Positions 23,269 to 33,508 of a DNA stretch of 55,522 nt are shown piece by piece. The DNA comes from CAYNHZ01 sp964397445 (GTDB lineage Bacteria > Bacteroidota > Bacteroidia > Bacteroidales > UBA932). A program made the position numbers and the translations under genes. The notes under the pieces were generated by a model, which worked only from the letters and a program-made list of their open reading frames with translations, did no database searches and had not been told where the DNA came from. Numbering within the stretch: position 1 is the stretch's first letter; each line of letters begins with the position of its first letter. The stretch is from the NCBI GenBank assembly GCA_964397445.1, contig CAYNHZ010000007.1, forward strand, positions 1 to 55,522, read 5' to 3'.

Positions 23269-25658
23269 CTGCTAAGATTTAAAGATAGACACTTACCTTT
23301 TAACAATTTAATCTTTTTTACTCGTTTATCAACTACAATATCTATAGTCTGGTCAATGCCAGATATCATTGTTACATCTATACTGTTTTTAGTCCATTTT
23401 AGTGAATTAATTACTATTTGTCCACGACACGCAACGCCGTTTATCTCACCATTTTCCCATACATCGGGGAGGGCAGGAAGTAACCTAATAAGACCGGGAT
23501 CTGAGTAGACAAGCATTTTAATTATCACTGCAGGCATACCACCACTTATATCCATATTGAATAAAGATTTGTGATTGTGCATTGATGCCATATTTTCCAA
23601 CCAAAATCTATTTACCATATGTTTTAATGATTCGTGGACTATCTCCTTATCTCCGATACTTGCCCCGACAAGTCCCAGTTGAACCAACCCAAATGACATA
23701 AAACCGTATCCACTGCCCTTCCAGTGTTTCTCCAATTTATAATTTACACTCTTCCGTACTGATTCAAGAAGGGGGTTATTTTGAGAAAATTCGGAAGGGA
23801 AATTGTCATACAATGGGTATAGTTGTGATGAGTGACGATGAGCATCGTTATTGCTTAATAGGGGTGTCAACCACTCCTTAAACATACCGTTTTCATCAAT
23901 CATATAATCGGGCATTCTTGTCAACATTTCAGACCAGAATGGGATTTTATCTTTATTTACCGATAAAAGTTTGGATGAGGTGATAAGGTTTTGTAACAAC
24001 TCCTTTGCAGCAGCTACATCCATTGTGGAATTAAATGTGCCTTGTGAATTGGTATTTGATGGGGTGTTTTCAGGTGATTGAGTTGGTGAAAATATATATT
24101 TTCCATCTTTACCCACATAAAGAAAGTCCTCAAAAAACAGAGCAGCTTTTTCCATAAATGGAAGGGCCCTCTCTTTTAAAAACTTCAGATCTCCTGTGTA
24201 TAAATAATAGTCGTAGAAGAAATGGGCTGCCCACGCTGCACCTGCCAACCAAAAGCCTCCTGCAAAATCGGGTGCTAAGGCGTTATTATAAGCATTGGTT
24301 GTAGATCTTGACGGAAGGACTATCCCTCTGCATCCGAATAAATTTTTGGCATTTATCTCCATCCAAGGAATAAGAGATTCTATATAAGATGTATATGAAA
24401 GCATTAGTTCAGAATTATTCCCCATAAGAAGAGCTGCAATAGCAGATGGCACATTTCCGTTGTGGGTATAGTCACTTGCCCAATCGGGAACATAGGTTCC
24501 TGCCCATAATCCTTGGAGAACCGGAGGAAGTTCACCACTACAAGAGATTATATTATACCTTCCTGCATCAAACTCTTTCTCTAATAATGCGTTATTTATA
24601 TTGTCATTAGAAGATTTTGCAAATAGCTCTTCTGTTGATAAATAGCGATCGCTCCCACCCCCAAGATCGAGTTTCACGCGATTGAATAATTCTCCATGAA
24701 TTTTAAAATGACGATCTAACAGATAGTCGTAATTCATATTTGAGGAGGCCAATTTCTCTTTTATCACTTTTGAGACTGCCGAAACTTTTGAGTAAACAGG
24801 TGATAAATCAATAAAAACTAAAACCTCATCTGCTCCCACAATTGTTGTGACACCGTTTTTATTGGATTTTTTGCCGGTTTGAGCAACCACATAAGCGACA
24901 CCTTCAACAGATTTGATGCTACCCGGATATGCCTTTGTGTAACTGTTTCTATAAGTGATATAATCCCCATCCGACTCTATTTTTACATCAGATATATATT
25001 CAGCTGCTGCCAAAAATGTCCCCTCTATATACTTATAATTCAGCTTTGATTCCGGGAAAATTCTACTCAATTTAATGGAGCAATTAACTCCCCCTTTATT
25101 GGATGATTTGATTTTCATTATAACACGGTTATCTGCCTTAGAAACAAACAATTTCCTTGTATATGAACCATCCTTTCCATCCCATCCGACAGTAGATTCA
25201 CCATTCTCAAAATTGACTGAACGATAATAATTCTTAACTGTTTTATCTCCCAACATCTCAATCTCCATATTAAAAGCAGGGACAAAAGGGTCAGGATACA
25301 TAAAATCTTCTTGTCCAGATAGATTGAATTGGAGATTTTCTGCCTCTTTATAAAGCCCTTTATCTATCAAACTTCTGATCTCGAACAATCTATTTGACTG
25401 ATCTTTAGGAACCATTGGAGCCCCTTTTGGAAGAAATAATCTTTCGTGTGTGAAAATAACTTTTTCATTAATAGGGTTTCCCAACACATTGGCACCTATT
25501 GTTCCGTTACCGGATATCAACCCCTCTTCCCAAGTTTGACCTATTGTGTGGGTAATAAAACCCCGTTCCGGTGATTTGTTTTGCGCCGAAAGGGTGGAGG
25601 TAATTATCACAACTAAAGAGACAAGTGCTAAGTGTTTTAAATTTGATGGTTTTCTCAT
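23259..25658 (-). CDS. GH95-family alpha-L-fucosidase/alpha-L-galactosidase
   Basis: Secreted glycoside hydrolase (799 aa) with signal peptide ending STLSA before Gln. The N-terminal beta domain has the family block WEEGLISGNGTIGANVLGN and THERLFLPKGAP. The (alpha/alpha)6 domain follows, with YTHNGNVPSAIAAL at the position of the two catalytic asparagines of GH95 and SPTQSPENTPSN carrying the probable catalytic Glu. GH95 members release alpha-1,2-L-fucose or alpha-L-galactose by inversion. It is the last gene of the SusCD operon (20 bp after the metallopeptidase gene) and is followed by the operon terminator. Which sugar it releases cannot be decided from sequence. Confidence 0.88.
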   Translation of the reverse strand: MRKPSNLKHLALVSLVVIITSTLSAQNKSPERGFITHTIGQTWEEGLISGNGTIGANVLGNPINEKVIFTHERLFLPKGAPMVPKDQSNRLFEIRSLIDKGLYKEAENLQFNLSGQEDFMYPDPFVPAFNMEIEMLGDKTVKNYYRSVNFENGESTVGWDGKDGSYTRKLFVSKADNRVIMKIKSSNKGGVNCSIKLSRIFPESKLNYKYIEGTFLAAAEYISDVKIESDGDYITYRNSYTKAYPGSIKSVEGVAYVVAQTGKKSNKNGVTTIVGADEVLVFIDLSPVYSKVSAVSKVIKEKLASSNMNYDYLLDRHFKIHGELFNRVKLDLGGGSDRYLSTEELFAKSSNDNINNALLEKEFDAGRYNIISCSGELPPVLQGLWAGTYVPDWASDYTHNGNVPSAIAALLMGNNSELMLSYTSYIESLIPWMEINAKNLFGCRGIVLPSRSTTNAYNNALAPDFAGGFWLAGAAWAAHFFYDYYLYTGDLKFLKERALPFMEKAALFFEDFLYVGKDGKYIFSPTQSPENTPSNTNSQGTFNSTMDVAAAKELLQNLITSSKLLSVNKDKIPFWSEMLTRMPDYMIDENGMFKEWLTPLLSNNDAHRHSSQLYPLYDNFPSEFSQNNPLLESVRKSVNYKLEKHWKGSGYGFMSFGLVQLGLVGASIGDKEIVHESLKHMVNRFWLENMASMHNHKSLFNMDISGGMPAVIIKMLVYSDPGLIRLLPALPDVWENGEINGVACRGQIVINSLKWTKNSIDVTMISGIDQTIDIVVDKRVKKIKLLKGKCLSLNLSRGL

Positions 25659-25678
25659 TTCTTGTAAATTATTAAAAA

Positions 25679-27733
25679 TTAATTATTTATATTGCTAAGA
25701 GCCTTAGATGTAATATTCAAAATAGGTTTTGCAGATAGGGAACTTTGTAAAGCCCTCTCCATCCATATATCAAATGGAATCTCACCTAATTTGTATATCC
25801 TTTCAACTTCAGAGGGGAAATCTTTTCCTGCAAGGTAATTCTCTATTTGCATATGAATAATATGGGCAAGAGTGTAACCTGATAAATATAAAGAGCTATT
25901 TAACATATGATTATATACAGCAGGCATAATTTCATCTGAAATCCCGAATACAGGGGCATAATAGCTGTTCCAAACCTCTTTTGCTATAGAAATAGTAGCA
26001 TTTCTAAGCTCATCTGCAGAAAACACCTTCTTGTTATACATCCACTGCCACATCTTCATCTCACATAATGCAGGACCGGCAATCTCATAAGTTGCCCAAA
26101 AATTATCTAAGATTGAGTTATTGTATAGCCCCTCTTTATCAACATTTAATCCATCTATAACATTCCAAGTTTTAAATTCGAATAGGTACGCTGCAGACTC
26201 AACTAACCCGGAATTTGGCAAAGAGGACATAGGGAAAATATCAATTAATTGAGCCGATATTGTCTGCTGAACAGAGTGCCCTAACTCGTGCATAGCTGTT
26301 TGGAATCCTCCAAAATCAAGTCCATTATCGGTAAAATTTGTTCTGAGAAATGATTTCTCATTTTTTAAAACCGCCCCCTCAGCGTGACCATTGGCACGTG
26401 CAGGTTCTACACATATTTTTGATCCATAAAAATCTGCCCTCTCTCTATCAAAACCCAATTTCATCAATAAGGATGGGATACTGTCAGTAAGGGCTTGTGG
26501 TGTAGGGTATATCGTTTTGAAATAATTGTCAAGAGAATCTGAATCATAAGAGGACCTATTATTAAACCCTGTGTACCATACATCAAAAGGCTCAAGATCT
26601 CTTCCTATTTTTTTCTTGATAAGTTTCCCTACCTGTATCGCCTCCTTGGAAGATAAAATCTCTACAAACATATTCTCAATGTCCGAAGCCTTAACATTAT
26701 ATGCTTTAAAATAATTATCAAAATACTTGGTACTGTCCGGCTGACGATTGTACTGTTTTAAGAACAAATTTCGTAAGTACTCATATCTTAAATTGTTATT
26801 TGACTCCGCTTGCAAAGTCTCACCACCGTTTGAAAGGAGGATATTGGTATTCGGATCCCATTTGAGAGATGTATCTTGTGAGAAGATTTGCTGAGGAATA
26901 GATTGATCAATATAACGCCTCATAGCACTATATATTGTCTTTTGTTTCACCAATTTATCACTTAACGAAGAGCCGTAAAGATTTTTTATCTCATCCCTCA
27001 TTTTCCAATGTAGAAGGAGATTCTTGTTTTCTGTAAAAACTCTATTGCCGTTTGCATCGCATAAAGTAAAAATAGGGATCACACTATTGTCCGCATACCG
27101 CTGAGAATCACCTTTATATAACTTTTTACTTATATCTTTATTCCCCTTTGACCTCTTAGACTCTTTATTGCTTTTTTCCACCTTAAACATATCTCCTAAA
27201 AATACATAACCCCACTGTTGATAGCTCCAAGTGTGCCCATTTTTCTTTTTTTGTTCATCGGTTACAGGGGGAAAATTCAATAAAACAAGGTGTGCCACTT
27301 TACTTCTATAAAGTTCTTTATTGATATCAACATTGATAGAGACCCCAGCAAATAGCTCCTCGTATTTTTTTATTTTGCCGGTATTGGCAGAATATGGATT
27401 AGATAAAGTGCTCCCTATTTTCCATATATGCCCATTTATCACTCTAATATTGTCAGAAATAACCTTAGAAAGCTGATCAAGTTGTATAGGATCTGAGACA
27501 AAGTTATCCACTGCAAATTTTATAAATTCTCCATTATCTCCATCGGTTTTCACCCACTGTTCAGATAAAGCTGCCAACCCGATATCTATTCTATCACTCT
27601 CCCCATATAGCTTGACTAATTGTTCTTTAGCACTTTGTATTGTCTCTTTATCAATAAAAAGTTTATCTTTTCCATAAAAGGTCATTGAGACCAAAAGAAG
27701 AGAGGTTATGAATAAAAATTTAATATGTATCAT
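25679..27733 (-). CDS. Secreted zinc metallopeptidase (gluzincin, HELGH)
   Basis: 684 residues with an N-terminal signal segment (FLFITSLLLVSMTFYG). The zinc motif HELGH lies at 482-486 and a third ligand Glu is likely Glu512 in GLVESAAYLFEF, which fits the gluzincin fold. The upstream ARANGHAEGAV and the FDVWYTGFNNR segment recall M3 and M49-type peptidases, but the dipeptidyl-peptidase III signature HExxGH is not present, since the motif is a normal five-residue HExxH. The family is therefore left open. It lies between DPP IV and GH95 in the operon (25 and 20 bp gaps). That suggests it trims peptide from the same glycosylated substrate. Periplasmic or surface location is inferred. Confidence 0.7.
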   Translation of the reverse strand: MIHIKFLFITSLLLVSMTFYGKDKLFIDKETIQSAKEQLVKLYGESDRIDIGLAALSEQWVKTDGDNGEFIKFAVDNFVSDPIQLDQLSKVISDNIRVINGHIWKIGSTLSNPYSANTGKIKKYEELFAGVSINVDINKELYRSKVAHLVLLNFPPVTDEQKKKNGHTWSYQQWGYVFLGDMFKVEKSNKESKRSKGNKDISKKLYKGDSQRYADNSVIPIFTLCDANGNRVFTENKNLLLHWKMRDEIKNLYGSSLSDKLVKQKTIYSAMRRYIDQSIPQQIFSQDTSLKWDPNTNILLSNGGETLQAESNNNLRYEYLRNLFLKQYNRQPDSTKYFDNYFKAYNVKASDIENMFVEILSSKEAIQVGKLIKKKIGRDLEPFDVWYTGFNNRSSYDSDSLDNYFKTIYPTPQALTDSIPSLLMKLGFDRERADFYGSKICVEPARANGHAEGAVLKNEKSFLRTNFTDNGLDFGGFQTAMHELGHSVQQTISAQLIDIFPMSSLPNSGLVESAAYLFEFKTWNVIDGLNVDKEGLYNNSILDNFWATYEIAGPALCEMKMWQWMYNKKVFSADELRNATISIAKEVWNSYYAPVFGISDEIMPAVYNHMLNSSLYLSGYTLAHIIHMQIENYLAGKDFPSEVERIYKLGEIPFDIWMERALQSSLSAKPILNITSKALSNINN

Positions 27734-27758
27734 AATTTAATAGTTATAAATTTTATTA

Positions 27759-29993
27759 TTATTTTGCTCCTGGCGTGAGATTGTTAAGCCAAAAATTCTC
27801 CATTGTCATATAGAGATGAATAGTGGTATTCTCCCCCTCAAAAATGCCGTGCCCTCGCATAGGATATGACATCTGTGAAAAAACTTTTTTATTCTTAATG
27901 AGGCGATTAGTCAACATTTCAAAACTTTGATAGTGCACATTATCATCACCTGTTCCATGAATTATCATCAATTTACCTTTAAGATTTTGTGCGAAATTGA
28001 TTGGTGAGCCATTGAAATATCCCTCCTTGTTTCCGCTTGGCAATCCCATATATCTCTCTTGATAAATAGTATCGTACAACCTTTGATCAGAGACAAATGC
28101 AACAGCTATACCTGCAGAATATATCTCAGGGTGCTTAAACAAACAGTTGAGAGTCATTTGTCCTCCACCGCTCCAGCCCCAAATACCAATTCTCTTTCCA
28201 TCAATAAAGCGATAAGTATCTATAACTTTCATCATCGCTTTTGCGTGATCTTCTGGAGCTACTATCCCTATTTTTCCATAAATCGATTTTCTCCACTCCC
28301 TTCCACGAGGCGTTTTTGTCCCCCTTGGATCTATACTCATCACAATATATCCCTGTTGTGAAAGGTAGTGACTCCACAATTCCCCTCCCCCCCAATTGTT
28401 TTGCACTGTTGTACCTGCAGGCTCACCATAAATGTACACAATAACAGGGTATTTTTTGGTGCTGTCAAAATCGATAGGACGTATCATCCAACCATCAAGG
28501 GCAATATCACCTATATCTATCTTAATAAATTCACGGTTAGTAAGTTGTAATTGATCGATCTCTTTTTTAAGTTCTCTATTTTCCTCAAGCAGTGATACCT
28601 CTTTATGATGCTTTAGATTGACCATTGAGTATCTGTTAGGGGTGGTGCTATTATTAAAAGTATGGATTGCCCATTTTCCCCCTTCAGATATTTGATAATC
28701 ATTGTGACCCACGAATTTAGCAGGGGTAACCTTTACGATATCCCCCTTCCCTGATAATTGTGATTTATATAAATATCTCTCTGTAGCACTCTGAGGAGAG
28801 GCAATATAATAAACAACACCACCCTTGATATCTGTGCATTTCACATCGATAACATCAAAATCACCCTTTGTAATTGCAACCTCTTTCCCTTGAAGAGATA
28901 CCGAATATAGGTGTCTCCATCCGTCTTTTTCACTTACCCAAGTAAATCGGTTGTTATCAAGCCATTGTATATCATCATTCACCTCTAAGAAGGCGTTGTC
29001 CTTGTCTGTATAAATATTTTCGGACACCATAGTGGTCATATCCGAAAGGAATACCCTATTCTGATTTTGTAATCTGTTTAATTGTTGAATCAATATTTTA
29101 TTGGAATTTGGAACCATATCTATCCTCGCTAAGTAGTGATTTCTCGGATCTCCGGGGAGATCAAACCACTTAGTCTGCCCATCTGCAATAGAAACAACTC
29201 CAATCTTAACTGCAGAGTTTGCAGTCCCCACTTTCGGATATGGGAGTTCAATAACCTTTGGATATAGAGAGTCAACATTATTAATCATTGAAAATTTACC
29301 TGTCCCTTCTGTATCGGAGTGCCAAAAGACAATTTGCTTATTGTCGTTACTCCATCTGAAACCATCCCGGCAATTCAATTCCTCCTCATAAACCCAATCA
29401 AAAGTGCCGTTGATTATGGTCTGAGATCCGTCATAAGTCAATCTATTTATCTTTGAATCTGATAAATTTTCAACATATATATCATTTTTATATACATAAG
29501 CAATCTTCTCTCCGTCAGGGGAAAATTTTGCAAACATTAGATTTGAGGGCTCCATCCCTTTCCCGATTTGGGAAAGGGTGCCCTTCTTAGTATCCATTAT
29601 CCAATAATCCCCCCTCGTATTATATCGCCAAACCCTTTTCGAGTTTGTGAATACGAGAAGTTTAGAGTTATCCTTTGACCAGGAGTAATCGTTTATCGGA
29701 AGTGGAGTAGTACTGTTATTAGGAACTAATTTTGAAGAAGATACAACAATTTTTCTATCCCCAGTTTTGACATTGTAAGATACAATATCACGCCCCCCTG
29801 TCTCCAAATTTTTCTCTAAAGCGGTGTATGAATCCTCTCCGACCCACCTTACAGCATTTATCCCTTTCATAGAATATTTACCTGACTGATAAATATTCTC
29901 TAAGGAGAGTTTGTTAACTTGTTGAGCGTGTGTCGATATGCAATATAAAGATGTTATTGCAAATATCAATAAAGGGAGAAAAAAATGTTTCAT
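27759..29993 (-). CDS. Dipeptidyl peptidase IV (S9B serine peptidase)
   Basis: Releases X-Pro or X-Ala dipeptides from peptide N-termini in the periplasm. The signal peptide ends STHA before Gln. The beta-propeller carries the DPP IV Glu-Glu motif DWVYEEELNCRDGFRW, which grips the substrate N-terminus. The hydrolase domain has the nucleophile in GWSGGG, Asp in GTGDDNVHYQ and His in MRGHGIFEG. The length of 744 residues is normal. It is unusual to find it inside a SusCD operon (12 bp after LamG protein 2). The operon position points to a proteinaceous glycoconjugate target. Confidence 0.92.
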   Translation of the reverse strand: MKHFFLPLLIFAITSLYCISTHAQQVNKLSLENIYQSGKYSMKGINAVRWVGEDSYTALEKNLETGGRDIVSYNVKTGDRKIVVSSSKLVPNNSTTPLPINDYSWSKDNSKLLVFTNSKRVWRYNTRGDYWIMDTKKGTLSQIGKGMEPSNLMFAKFSPDGEKIAYVYKNDIYVENLSDSKINRLTYDGSQTIINGTFDWVYEEELNCRDGFRWSNDNKQIVFWHSDTEGTGKFSMINNVDSLYPKVIELPYPKVGTANSAVKIGVVSIADGQTKWFDLPGDPRNHYLARIDMVPNSNKILIQQLNRLQNQNRVFLSDMTTMVSENIYTDKDNAFLEVNDDIQWLDNNRFTWVSEKDGWRHLYSVSLQGKEVAITKGDFDVIDVKCTDIKGGVVYYIASPQSATERYLYKSQLSGKGDIVKVTPAKFVGHNDYQISEGGKWAIHTFNNSTTPNRYSMVNLKHHKEVSLLEENRELKKEIDQLQLTNREFIKIDIGDIALDGWMIRPIDFDSTKKYPVIVYIYGEPAGTTVQNNWGGGELWSHYLSQQGYIVMSIDPRGTKTPRGREWRKSIYGKIGIVAPEDHAKAMMKVIDTYRFIDGKRIGIWGWSGGGQMTLNCLFKHPEIYSAGIAVAFVSDQRLYDTIYQERYMGLPSGNKEGYFNGSPINFAQNLKGKLMIIHGTGDDNVHYQSFEMLTNRLIKNKKVFSQMSYPMRGHGIFEGENTTIHLYMTMENFWLNNLTPGAK

Positions 29994-30005
29994 AATTTCT
30001 TAAAA

Positions 30006-32009
30006 CTATTTATTAACGATTGAAATTTTGATTTGTTTGACCGATTTGTAGTTAAGGAATAGAACCAAGTCATTACCCTCTATCTTTCTATATATTCCCT
30101 GTTTAAAATCTTTGAAAGGTTTACCGTTCAATAGGATAGTAACCTCTTTGTCTCCCCAATTCTTAATATAAAAAGCGGGGTTAATGATTGGGCTCGACTT
30201 AGTCCCTTCTATCTCAAATGAAAGCATCTGATTGCCTTTCTTAACCCTCTCAAAATTATAACTCCTTGTGCTGCGGTCATAACCTTTAAAAGAGATAACA
30301 TCTGAAGTTGATAGTAGGTCAGGTGAGTATGCCCACGAACGACCAAATGAGAGAAGATCTTCCATTTTCATTGTATTCATCCCATAAAGACCGCACCAAT
30401 ATGAATTGTCACGCTCTTGATGGATAATAGGATATGAGATAGGAAAACTTGTGCAATGAGAGGGACGGTCTGACATCAAAGTTGTCCTTCCGTCACATCT
30501 TGCCTGACCAACAGGAAAATGGTTACATCCCCTTGCAAGATTGTAGGAGTTAATATGCGAGTTTCTAAGTTCCATATTGTTTCCCGGTTCAAAACAAATA
30601 TAAGGTTTATATTCCGATTTATAATTATATCTCTGAATGGTATATCCGTTATATTCATCCCTTTCCTGCGGATTATCGGAAAATTTCTGAACCCCTCTTT
30701 TTCCATCATAATCCATAACATAAGCATTCTCCACCTCCATAAGATCAGAAACCATTTGTCCCGGATGGAGTAGAGCTAAAGTCTCTTGGAATTGACGAGG
30801 GTAACCCAATGTTCCTGTTTTCCAAATAACTTTTCTTACCGCAGAACCGTCTGGATAGACATAATAGTACTCATCCACCCAGCACTCCCACTCTGTTTTT
30901 GGGTCAACTTTCCAAGTTCTGTTTTTAGAGCTTACAGGTGCATATCGCCAATGGATCACAACACGAGCAGGTGTGTTTTCAATAATTCTCACATGGGAGA
31001 AGCGACAATGGCGATCTTGCATATGTTCAAAACATCCATCTGTATCTTTTTCGCCCGAATCCCAAGCCTCAACACTCTGGTCTGACATCCAATTCTCATT
31101 TTCTGAAACCCAAGAGGCACCATAACGGATCCCTCTCCAGAATATCAATTTGATAGGGGTCTCTTCAAAACAAACCACGATATCGGGATCATCATAAACT
31201 CTCCAAACATTATCCCAGCCCGGATAGTATTTCAATTTAGTATAATATGCTCCGAATTGGCGGGGATTCTCGACCATCGGCAATCTCCTCGGCGCAATTT
31301 CAGGACTCTTTGCAGAGTAGTTAGAAGAGAGTGCAACTATTTGTTCTTTAGACAATTTAGCATTATAAACAACTATCTCATCTACGATCCCGTCAAGACC
31401 AAAATATTGTTCGACAGTACCCCAACTTCTATGAATATTGGAGGGCTTGTCGGGGATGGCAATCATCCCGATAACACAGTTTGAGCCATTTTCAAATGTC
31501 ATCCCCCCTTTGACGGAGATTGAATGAAGGAGTTTACCATTCAGATAGACCTCCATACAATCATTCTCTTTATAAGTCGCGGTAATATGACACCACTCCC
31601 TCAAAGGGAGTACTTCGGTAGGGGTGGTACAAACTATCCATTGTTCGGAAATTGCTACTTGCATAGAGATCTGTCCCAATGGACCAACCATAAGTCTGTA
31701 TCCGCTATTTATTTGTCCCTCAGTCGTAATGATAGGGCACCAATTCCAGGGATAATTGCCTAAAGCAATGCTTGCCTGAATGGTAAACTCCTTTCCGACT
31801 CTTTTAACCTCAGAACTCTTTCTTACAACTCTTGTTGTAAAACCGTCCAATAAAAGCCCTTTACCTACAGATCCATCTATATAGCTATAATACCCCTCGA
31901 GAGTATCTGCCGTATTTACCGAATCGAAATCCCAACTCATCAGCTTCCCTTGCGAAAATGCAAGGGAAGTTGTGAGTGAAAGAAAAAGTATTATTAGTGA
32001 TTTTTTCAT
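30006..32009 (-). CDS. LamG-like protein with uncharacterised C-terminal domain, paralogue 2
   Basis: 667 residues with signal peptide (ending SLAFS before Gln). Residues about 20-235 form a LamG/concanavalin-like jelly roll: GLLLDGFTTRVVRKSS, FTIQASIALGNYPWNW, and MEVYLNGKLLHSISVKGG. Residues about 250-600 form a second domain I do not recognise. It is rich in Trp, Tyr, His and acidic residues (e.g. WVSENENWMSDQSVEAWD, FEHMQDRHCRFSHVR, WECWVDEYYYVYPDG). That domain is nearly identical in many stretches to the gene at 36735-38795, while the LamG parts differ more. The two paralogues bracket the susCD pair. It could be a new glycoside hydrolase/lyase or a binding protein; no catalytic pair can be assigned. 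Confidence 0.75.
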   Translation of the reverse strand: MKKSLIILFLSLTTSLAFSQGKLMSWDFDSVNTADTLEGYYSYIDGSVGKGLLLDGFTTRVVRKSSEVKRVGKEFTIQASIALGNYPWNWCPIITTEGQINSGYRLMVGPLGQISMQVAISEQWIVCTTPTEVLPLREWCHITATYKENDCMEVYLNGKLLHSISVKGGMTFENGSNCVIGMIAIPDKPSNIHRSWGTVEQYFGLDGIVDEIVVYNAKLSKEQIVALSSNYSAKSPEIAPRRLPMVENPRQFGAYYTKLKYYPGWDNVWRVYDDPDIVVCFEETPIKLIFWRGIRYGASWVSENENWMSDQSVEAWDSGEKDTDGCFEHMQDRHCRFSHVRIIENTPARVVIHWRYAPVSSKNRTWKVDPKTEWECWVDEYYYVYPDGSAVRKVIWKTGTLGYPRQFQETLALLHPGQMVSDLMEVENAYVMDYDGKRGVQKFSDNPQERDEYNGYTIQRYNYKSEYKPYICFEPGNNMELRNSHINSYNLARGCNHFPVGQARCDGRTTLMSDRPSHCTSFPISYPIIHQERDNSYWCGLYGMNTMKMEDLLSFGRSWAYSPDLLSTSDVISFKGYDRSTRSYNFERVKKGNQMLSFEIEGTKSSPIINPAFYIKNWGDKEVTILLNGKPFKDFKQGIYRKIEGNDLVLFLNYKSVKQIKISIVNK

Positions 32010-32027
32010 CTAAATGATTGTTGCGAT

Positions 32028-33491
32028 TTATCGAACTCCTACCCTCTTATCCCACCAAACTTGTGTTCCGTAGAAAATATCAACAACGACAATATCTTTT
32101 GGGAAATTTTCATTAAGAGTCTCTTCTGAAACAGAATAATGGAGTCTGAGAGGGGGCCTATTATGAGCGTGCATATACATATCGTCAATATTCAAAATCT
32201 TAGGAACATCTGTTCTGCGCACCTCTGACCAAGCCTCTACACTCTGTTTGAAAAGACAAATCCATTTTTGAAGGGCGATTTTATCCATCTTCGAACTTGT
32301 ACCTGTATTCCAATTGATCTCAATCTGATTCAAAAATTCATTGATTTGATCTTGTTTGATTCCATTCTCTACACAAGATTTGGTAATCCCCTCTTCATAA
32401 TATTGTTTAGCAGCCGACTCACCACCTGCGATATACCCTTTCAAAGCAGCCTCTGCAAGACAGAAAGAGACCTCAGCAGAGTTCATAAGTGGCATAAATC
32501 CACTGGGATCCCCACAGAATCTATCACCAAAAGCAGAGGTGCTATCAATCCTGTTTTTCGGAGAGGTGTTTTGTTCAAATCCAAATTTGAAACCGTTGTA
32601 TTTACCTTGTTTATTTTTCTCAAGATATACAGGGGTACGGGGGTCATTATTATCTACCAACGCATCCACAAGGGGTTGTTGAGATCTCCATTTAGAGGTT
32701 TTATAACCTGTTTTATCTTTGTAACCAATATTCTCACGATACCATCTCTCTTCATCGGGTGCAATGCCGGGGAAATTCCAATATGCGTTGTCACTATTCG
32801 AAGCTATAACAGGATACTTCACAGGGTCACCAGCAATCTCTTTAATGGTAGGGAGACCTACAGCCTCTTCACCTGAAGCAGCCCTAATAGCAGCCCTCAG
32901 TCTGAGTGAATTACAGAATTTCTGCCATTTTGCAGGATTGCCTCCGTAAAGGAAATCTCCAATACCAAGATTTTTACCTTGAGGATCAAATAGATCAGCT
33001 GCCTCTTTAAGTTCATTCAAGATCTGAATATATACATCTTTTTGTTTATCGTATTTTGGATGCAAAATTTTATCACCAATCCTGAAAGCCTCGGAATAAG
33101 GGATGTCTCCCCACATATCTGTCGCTTTGATTGCATAAAATGCCTTCATAGTCAAACCTGCAGCGTATAGATTGTTATTCTCATCAATTTTAGAAACCCT
33201 CATAACATCGATGCAAGTTCTCATTACACTATAATAGCTATTCCACAAATTGTTATTAATGTCATTTCTATACTCATAGTCCATCGCACAAACCATTCCT
33301 GAGAATGCCCCTGCATAGTAACAATTTACACGAGAATCAAAAACAGGAAAGTAACCTTGAACAAAAGTTGTCCCTAAAATATTGGTTGCCGGCACTTTTG
33401 TCGGAGAGTTAGGATTCTCATTTACCCTGTCTAAATCACAAGAGGAGAGAATCGAAACTAATATGATCGGAATTAAATATTTTATTTTCAT
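32028..33491 (-). CDS. SusD/RagB-like outer-membrane glycan-binding lipoprotein
   Basis: Surface lipoprotein that caps the SusC transporter and binds glycan or peptide ligand. Lipobox LSSC places the lipidated Cys at residue 18, followed by DLDRVNENPNSPTKVP, the start typical of the SusD-like group in which TPR helices follow. Segments such as LKAFYAIKATDMWGDIPYSEA and FCLAEAALKGYIAGG match SusD TPR elements. It is 487 residues and lies 17 bp after susC. SusD homologues of this branch bind varied oligosaccharides and sometimes peptides, so the ligand is open. Confidence 0.93.
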   Translation of the reverse strand: MKIKYLIPIILVSILSSCDLDRVNENPNSPTKVPATNILGTTFVQGYFPVFDSRVNCYYAGAFSGMVCAMDYEYRNDINNNLWNSYYSVMRTCIDVMRVSKIDENNNLYAAGLTMKAFYAIKATDMWGDIPYSEAFRIGDKILHPKYDKQKDVYIQILNELKEAADLFDPQGKNLGIGDFLYGGNPAKWQKFCNSLRLRAAIRAASGEEAVGLPTIKEIAGDPVKYPVIASNSDNAYWNFPGIAPDEERWYRENIGYKDKTGYKTSKWRSQQPLVDALVDNNDPRTPVYLEKNKQGKYNGFKFGFEQNTSPKNRIDSTSAFGDRFCGDPSGFMPLMNSAEVSFCLAEAALKGYIAGGESAAKQYYEEGITKSCVENGIKQDQINEFLNQIEINWNTGTSSKMDKIALQKWICLFKQSVEAWSEVRRTDVPKILNIDDMYMHAHNRPPLRLHYSVSEETLNENFPKDIVVVDIFYGTQVWWDKRVGVR

Positions 33492-33508
33492 ATCTTTAAT
33501 TATTAAAT

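Noticed and set aside
25679..27733. Calling the zinc peptidase dipeptidyl peptidase III (M49).
   Set aside because: M49 needs HExxGH; here the motif is HELGH, so only the broader gluzincin call is supported.
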